Below the pieces are notes generated by a model. It searched no databases. It was given only the letters and a program-made list of their open reading frames with translations, and was not told the DNA's origin. Position numbers and translations under genes: made by a program. This document shows, in pieces, positions 14,872 through 18,495 of a DNA stretch of 18,495 nt. Location: positions 1 to 18,495 of the forward strand of contig JASFRI010000034.1 of NCBI GenBank assembly GCA_050115015.1, read 5' to 3'. Within the stretch, counting starts at the first letter, position 1, and each line of letters starts with the position of its first letter. This DNA comes from JASFRI01 sp050115015 (lineage in GTDB: Bacteria; Acidobacteriota; Polarisedimenticolia; CBDVAL01).

Positions 14872-14959
14872 GGCGTCCTCCTGTGGGGAGTGGCGATGCC
14901 CTCCCGATGGCCGATCCTGATGCCGAGGCCACCGCCTCACATCGGTCCGGCGCCGGTCG

Positions 14960-15928
14960 CTAGCGGTCCTCCGACGGTCGGACCCCGGCGCCGCGGAACT
15001 CGATCTCCCCCATCTGGCCCACACTGGTGGAGAACGAGAGGGTGGGCAGGGATCCCTCGAGCTCGACCGGGGCCGGCGCCGCACCCTCCACCCCCTGGAT
15101 GATCACGTCGTCCGGGAGCACCACGATGGCGCCGGCCATCACGGCGGCGATGCGGATCTCGGCGTCCGCGACCCAGTGCCCGGTGAGGTCGAGCTGCAGG
15201 CCCCCCATCTGAAAGTCCACATCCAGCTTCCTGGGGCTGGCGTTTCCCAGGTCCTGGATCTGGAAGCCGCCCATCCGCCCCCGGAGCGACAGGCTCTCCA
15301 TCGGCGCCTTCAGGGGCTCGTCGGCACGGAGCTGGACGCCCCCCTTCTGCAGGTTCAGGTCGGCCCGGGCCAGCCACAGCCCGCCGATATCCATGGCCAG
15401 GCCGCCGGACTCCATCGTCGCGTCCAGGGCGAGGGGGACGTCCGCAGGCAGGAACACCTCGATCCGGGGGGTGCTTCCGCCAAAGATGCGCGACAGGCCG
15501 ATCAGCAAGCCCGAACCGGTCTGCCGGAACGCCAGCCGGTAGGTCCAGGGCTCCCCGGGAGGCTCCTCCAGGGTCTCCTCGAGCCGGAAGCTGCTGGAGT
15601 CGTAGGTGGCCTTCACCCGGAGGGGCTCGCCGGGGCGTCCGGGACGGACATGGAAGTCGCCGTTCTCCAGATCGAGGATCACCCGGCCGGCGGGCGACAC
15701 CGGCTCGCGGACCGCCTCCCAGGTCTCGGCGGACTCCCCCCCGGCGGCCGCGGGCGGCGGGGTCGCGGGGATCTCGGGGGTCAGGACCTCCTCCTGCGTC
15801 TGCTGGGACCGTGCGGCGTTCCAGCCCAGCCCCGCGCTGATCGCCAGAGCCACCAGGGCCACGGCGATCAGCCCGAGGCACCCGAGGCAGCCGTAACGCA
15901 GGCAGCCTTCCCGCCTTGTTTCCGCCAC
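14960..15928 (-). CDS. Membrane-anchored DUF4097-like (toast-rack) protein
   Basis: A 322-residue protein: a short cytosolic N-terminus with three Cys residues (GCLRYGCLGCLG), one membrane helix at about 15-37, a Pro/Ala-rich linker, then from about 75 onward a repetitive beta region (VILDLENGDFHVRPG, EVFLPADVPLALDATMESGG, ADLNLQKGGVQLRAD, SLSLRGRMGGFQIQDLG, KLDVDFQMGGLQLDL). The recurring GG-x-Q/V-L turns suggest a right-handed beta-solenoid like DUF4097/LiaF C-terminal domains. The start is a GTG directly after the TGA of the aminotransferase (TGAGTG), with GGAGG five bases before it, so translation is coupled. No enzyme motif is seen; a sensory or structural envelope role is inference. Confidence 0.82.
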   Translation of the reverse strand: MAETRREGCLRYGCLGCLGLIAVALVALAISAGLGWNAARSQQTQEEVLTPEIPATPPPAAAGGESAETWEAVREPVSPAGRVILDLENGDFHVRPGRPGEPLRVKATYDSSSFRLEETLEEPPGEPWTYRLAFRQTGSGLLIGLSRIFGGSTPRIEVFLPADVPLALDATMESGGLAMDIGGLWLARADLNLQKGGVQLRADEPLKAPMESLSLRGRMGGFQIQDLGNASPRKLDVDFQMGGLQLDLTGHWVADAEIRIAAVMAGAIVVLPDDVIIQGVEGAAPAPVELEGSLPTLSFSTSVGQMGEIEFRGAGVRPSEDR

Positions 15929-17227
15929 TCAGGCCTCCGCCGCCGGGATGCCGTCCCGGATCACGTCCTGCACGGCGTCCACGAAGCGATCCAGCTCCTG
16001 CACCGTGGTGAACAGGTTCGGTGAGACCCGGATCCCCTCGAAGTCCGCGTGCTGGATCGGCACGACGATGATCCGGTGGGTGCGCCACAGGTGCCGGCCG
16101 AGCGCGCCGCTGTCGACCCCGAGGATCTGTACGTTCGCGATCCCACAGGAGAGGCCGGGCTTGCGGCTGGTGTGCAGGACGACGCGATCGCTCTCCAGGA
16201 GCGGGTCGACCCAGTAGTCCCGCAGACGACGCAGCCGCGCCGCCTTGCGCTCGGCGCCGATCCCCTCGTGGAATGCCACCGCCTCCCCGATGGCCAGGTA
16301 GTTCGCCGCCGGGTGCGTGCCGATCTCCTCGAACTTCCGGACGTCGTCGTCCATCTTCTCCGGCGCCGCCATCATCGGCCAGAGCCCGCCGATGCGTTCG
16401 CGGCGGACGTAGAGCAGGCCCGTGCCGTGGGGCGCGTAGAGCCACTTGTGCAGGCTGGTCCCGAAGTAGTCGCAGTCCAGATCTTCGTGGCGGAAGCCGA
16501 ACTGCGCAAAGGAGTGTGCGCCATCCACGATCACCGGGATGCCACGCTTGCGGGCCATCTGCACCACGGGTCTCACCGGCAGGACCTGACCGGTCAGGTT
16601 GATCATGTGGCACATCAGGATGAGCCGCGTGCGGTCCGTGATGTTCTCCTCGAAGAGCGCGACGATCTCGTCCGGGTCCTCCGCCGGGACCGGGATCGAG
16701 AACTGCCGGAGGACGACTCCCTCCCGCCGTGCCCGCTGCTCGAACGTGGTGATCATCCGCGGGTAATCCTGGTTCGTGGTCAGGATCTCGTCCCCGGCCC
16801 GCAGGTCGAACCCGAGCTGACAGATCTGCAGGCTCTCGGAGGCGTTCCGCGTGAGGGCCACCTCCTCGGCATCACATCCGAACAGGCCCGCCAGCTGGAG
16901 CCGTATCGACTCCCTCTGGGGCTCCAGGATGCGCCACATGGCATAGACGGGCGCCGTGTTCGAGTAGTCCAGGTAGCCCTTCATGGCCGCCTGGGTCCGC
17001 GCGGTGGACGGGCTCACGCCGCCGCTGTTCAGGTTGATGAGGCTGCGGTCGACCGTGAAGGCCTCCTGCACCTCTCGCCAGGCGCTCTCGTCCGCCGCCA
17101 CCGACTCGGGGCTGCCGGAGCCCAGGGCCGCGACGGCGGCCAGGGCCCGGGCCGGCAGGAGGGAGGCCGCCAGGCTCGAGACGGCGGGCACGCCCAGGGC
17201 GCCGAGGAACTGACGTCGGTCGATCAT
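15929..17227 (-). CDS. Tat-exported class V aminotransferase-fold PLP enzyme
   Basis: A 432-residue PLP-dependent enzyme of the class V aminotransferase/isopenicillin N epimerase/cysteine desulfurase group. The N-terminus MIDRRQFLGALGVPAVSSLA carries a twin-arginine motif (Arg4-Arg5, RRQFLG) and hydrophobic stretch ending ARALA, so the folded holoenzyme is probably exported by Tat. The catalytic domain shows NLNSGGVSPS, RNASESLQ, VDGAHSF (Asp235, His238) and SLHKW with the PLP lysine at about Lys261, plus ANYLAIGEAV. The ATG at 17227 follows GGGAGGG; a frame start at 17299 lacks a signal and is rejected. It heads a three-gene minus-strand run with the DUF4097-like and SIMPL genes. Substrate not known; related enzymes act as epimerases, desulfurases or lyases. 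Confidence 0.92.
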   Translation of the reverse strand: MIDRRQFLGALGVPAVSSLAASLLPARALAAVAALGSGSPESVAADESAWREVQEAFTVDRSLINLNSGGVSPSTARTQAAMKGYLDYSNTAPVYAMWRILEPQRESIRLQLAGLFGCDAEEVALTRNASESLQICQLGFDLRAGDEILTTNQDYPRMITTFEQRARREGVVLRQFSIPVPAEDPDEIVALFEENITDRTRLILMCHMINLTGQVLPVRPVVQMARKRGIPVIVDGAHSFAQFGFRHEDLDCDYFGTSLHKWLYAPHGTGLLYVRRERIGGLWPMMAAPEKMDDDVRKFEEIGTHPAANYLAIGEAVAFHEGIGAERKAARLRRLRDYWVDPLLESDRVVLHTSRKPGLSCGIANVQILGVDSGALGRHLWRTHRIIVVPIQHADFEGIRVSPNLFTTVQELDRFVDAVQDVIRDGIPAAEA

Positions 17228-17254
17228 CGTGGTCTTCCCTCCCAGGAGGGACCC

Positions 17255-17283
17255 AGAATAGCCGCAGGGAACGGGCACCACAA
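17255..17283 (-). promoter_or_regulatory. Candidate promoter of the aminotransferase operon
   Basis: On the minus strand, TTGTGG (17283-17278) and TATTCT (17260-17255) are 17 bases apart, and the -10 is 27 bases ahead of the ATG. Matches are three of six and four of six. Confidence 0.42.
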
Positions 17284-17321
17284 GCGCGCCGGAACGCACT
17301 CGTCTCCCTCCCCCGGCCGAG

Positions 17322-17627
17322 TCAGCCCGCCCCGATCATCCGCTCCTGTATGCGGTGCGCACGGAGGCCATTCGCATACCCCGAGGCCGTGGACCGGGCC
17401 CATCAGGAAGTAGGTGATGCCGGCCCACCCGGGCGCCCCCGTGACGGCCAGGACAGCATGGACCACAGGGCGATCCCCACCGTGACGAGGTGGCTCTCGA
17501 TCGAGGCCCGCGTCAGGAAGCGTTCCAACTCGTCGAGCTCCAGCTCGTCGCGCGGCGCATGGGCCCGTCACACCATCCGTGCGAGCACGCCGGACAGGCC
17601 GGCCACCCCGAGACCGCAGAAGAACAT
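17322..17627 (-). pseudogene. Decayed small membrane-protein gene
   Basis: No single frame is open, but three frames join into one believable small membrane protein. Read on the minus strand: MFFCGLGVAGLSGVLARMV up to a TGA (17570-17568); then in the same frame RDELELDELERFLTRASIES plus HLVTVGIALWSM; then after an apparent one-base loss near 17455, VLAVTGAPGWAGITYFLMGP plus VHGL; then after an apparent one-base gain in a GGGG run near 17380, GYANGLRAHRIQERMIGAG and a TGA at 17324-17322. Codon third positions stay GC-rich in each segment. I do not recognise the family. Three lesions in 300 bases suggest a true pseudogene; two homopolymer-type assembly errors plus a real stop between two small genes is the alternative. 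Confidence 0.5.
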
Positions 17628-17709
17628 CCTCCCCGCCCGCCGCCCAGCCCCGCGGGGCGCGCCAGGATGCGGGGCCTCCGCGGAAGTGTCCGATCGGGGT
17701 GGCCCGGGC

Positions 17710-17750
17710 TTATTGTCCAGGACAAAATCTAGAAAATACCTTGACAATAA
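17710..17750. promoter_or_regulatory. Candidate operator: 12-base inverted repeat overlapping the crtI-like promoter -35
   Basis: TTATTGTCCAGG (17710-17721) and CCTTGACAATAA (17739-17750) are inverted repeats matching at 11 of 12, around a 17-base AT-rich centre with TCTAGA. The left arm also starts its own 13-base palindrome TTGTCCAGGACAA (17713-17725). The right arm contains the -35 hexamer, so a bound dimer or tetramer would block polymerase. MerR-type light or B12 regulators (CarH/LitR) control carotenoid genes in other bacteria, but no such regulator is in this window; the link is inference. Confidence 0.55.
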
Positions 17751-17769
17751 TCCCCTCTGACCGTAGAAT
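17741..17769 (+). promoter_or_regulatory. Near-consensus sigma70 promoter of the crtI-like gene
   Basis: TTGACA (17741-17746, six of six), a 17-base spacer and TAGAAT (17764-17769, five of six) predict a start of transcription near 17776 and a leader of about 60 bases. This is the strongest promoter seen in the window and sits in its most AT-rich stretch. Confidence 0.78.
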
Positions 17770-17771
17770 CT

Positions 17772-17785
17772 CGTCATCGATGACG
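17772..17785. promoter_or_regulatory. 14-base palindrome at the predicted transcription start
   Basis: CGTCATCGATGACG is a perfect palindrome centred close to the predicted +1 of the crtI-like promoter, a typical repressor position. It could also form a hairpin at the RNA 5' end. Confidence 0.4.
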
Positions 17786-17837
17786 GGATCCGGGTCCCTC
17801 GGTTCCCCCAAGACATTCGCCAAGAGGGCTTTACGAG

Positions 17838-18495
17838 ATGCATCTGGAACAGGGCAGCGGTCGTCCACGGGAGGTCGTCATCGTCGGGGCGGGCCCCGGC
17901 GGACTCGCCGCCGCCATGCTGCTCGCGGCGGCGGGCGTTCGCGTCACGGTGCTCGAGCGCCAGGACCGGGTCGGGGGCCGCACGGCGACCATCGGGGGAG
18001 CGGGATTCCGGTTCGATCTCGGCCCGACCTTCTTCCTCTACCCGGAGATCCTCCGGTCGATCTTCCAGATGTGCGGTCGCTCCCTGGACCGCGAGGTGGA
18101 GCTCATCCGTCTGGACCCGCACTACCGCCTCACGTTCGAGGACGGCGCCGAGCTGCGCGCGACACCGGACGTCGGCCGGATGGAGCGGGAGATCGCCCGG
18201 ATCGCGCCGGAGGACGCCGCAGGGCTGCGCCCGTGGCTGGAGATCAACCGCCGGAAGCTCGAGGCCTTCAAGCCGATCCTCCAGGCGCCCTTCGAGGGTC
18301 CGGCCGACCTGCTCCGCGCGCCGCTCCTGAAACTGCTGCCGCTGCTCCGGCCGCTGCGCAGCGTCGACGGCGACCTGTCTCGGTACTTCCGCGACGAGCG
18401 CATCCGGCTGGCCTTCTCCTTTCAGAGCAAGTACCTCGGGATGTCGCCGTTCCGCTGCCCCAGCCTCTTCACCATCCTCTCGTTCCTGGAGTACG
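17838..18495 (+). CDS. CrtI-type phytoene desaturase / FAD-dependent oxidoreductase (partial)
   Basis: The first 219 residues of a CrtI-family amine-oxidase-fold flavoprotein; the rest is beyond the window. The dinucleotide-binding fold is plain: VVIVGAGPGGLAAAMLL with GxGxxG at about 17-22, VLERQDRVGGRTAT with the ribose-binding Glu, then GFRFDLGPTFFLYPEILRSI, which is characteristic of phytoene desaturases and related carotenoid desaturases. The later segment FSFQSKYLGMSPFRCPSLFT also fits CrtI. The ATG at 17838 lies after AGAGGG at a slightly long spacing. The gene has a near-consensus promoter and symmetric operator candidates upstream, so it is probably tightly regulated. Carotenoid substrate is inferred; related retinol or phytofluene-type oxidoreductases cannot be excluded. 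Confidence 0.88.
   Translation, partial: MHLEQGSGRPREVVIVGAGPGGLAAAMLLAAAGVRVTVLERQDRVGGRTATIGGAGFRFDLGPTFFLYPEILRSIFQMCGRSLDREVELIRLDPHYRLTFEDGAELRATPDVGRMEREIARIAPEDAAGLRPWLEINRRKLEAFKPILQAPFEGPADLLRAPLLKLLPLLRPLRSVDGDLSRYFRDERIRLAFSFQSKYLGMSPFRCPSLFTILSFLEY

Noticed and set aside
12356..14932. An 858-codon open frame on the minus strand spanning several genes
   Set aside because: Only 12356-13276 is protein-like, with a signal peptide and ribosome site. The rest lies antisense to the 13436 beta-barrel gene or in a wrong frame of the SIMPL gene and is rich in Arg, Gly and Pro, as expected of GC-rich shadow frames.
17350..17760. Plus-strand frame of 136 codons between the aminotransferase and crtI-like genes
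   Set aside because: It is antisense to the decayed membrane-protein segments, runs through the AT-rich promoter, lacks a ribosome site and has low-complexity Arg/Ser/Pro composition.
1..18495. CRISPR arrays, tRNA or rRNA genes, phage integration sites
   Set aside because: No spaced direct repeats, no cloverleaf with a GTTCGA-type T-loop, and no rRNA signature were noticed on reading either strand.

Overview
This is a high-GC bacterial chromosome segment with no tRNA, rRNA, phage or CRISPR signal. Gram-negative envelope features are clear: two lipoprotein signals, two small outer-membrane beta-barrels, a Tat-exported enzyme and an M23 peptidase. One secreted protein (12356-13276) ends in a fibronectin-III-like tail of a kind I associate with Acidobacteriota, especially the Polarisedimenticolia/Thermoanaerobaculia side. 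That phylum call is inference from style and not proof.

Layout. (1) 1-2585, minus strand: a four-gene run of hypothetical protein, thiS, thiG and agmatinase (cut by the window edge), with thiG and agmatinase overlapping by GTGA. (2) 2586-2672: a divergent intergenic region with three short palindromes, one of which is a symmetric -10 box. (3) 2673-5538, plus strand: a tightly coupled Nat-type ABC ATPase, ABC-2 permease and CPBP membrane protease. (4) 5578-8711, plus strand: a sigma70-like promoter, biosynthetic arginine decarboxylase (speA), a double-VOC lipoprotein and a 63-residue Gly/Tyr-rich lipoprotein. Together speA and the agmatinase make the arginine > agmatine > putrescine route. (5) 8723-11375, plus strand: an M23 peptidase with a TTG start and a TraB-family membrane protein. 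(6) 11398-11681: a MITE-like element with perfect 28-bp inverted ends between convergent genes; its right end coincides with a stop codon. (7) 11676-13276, minus strand: a secreted protein followed by a beta-barrel protein. (8) 13436-14005, plus strand: a second beta-barrel protein. (9) 14140-17227, minus strand: a Tat-exported class V PLP enzyme, a membrane-anchored DUF4097-like protein and a SIMPL-domain protein. (10) 17228-17837: a decayed small membrane-protein gene, and an AT-rich regulatory island with a near-consensus promoter and two symmetric operator candidates. (11) 17838 to the end: a CrtI-type phytoene desaturase/FAD oxidoreductase, cut by the window edge.

I did not find a clearly new multi-gene system. 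The most interesting items are the MITE sitting on a CTAG that is also a stop codon, the operator architecture of the crtI-like promoter, the decayed gene next to it, and the Tat-exported PLP enzyme operon.
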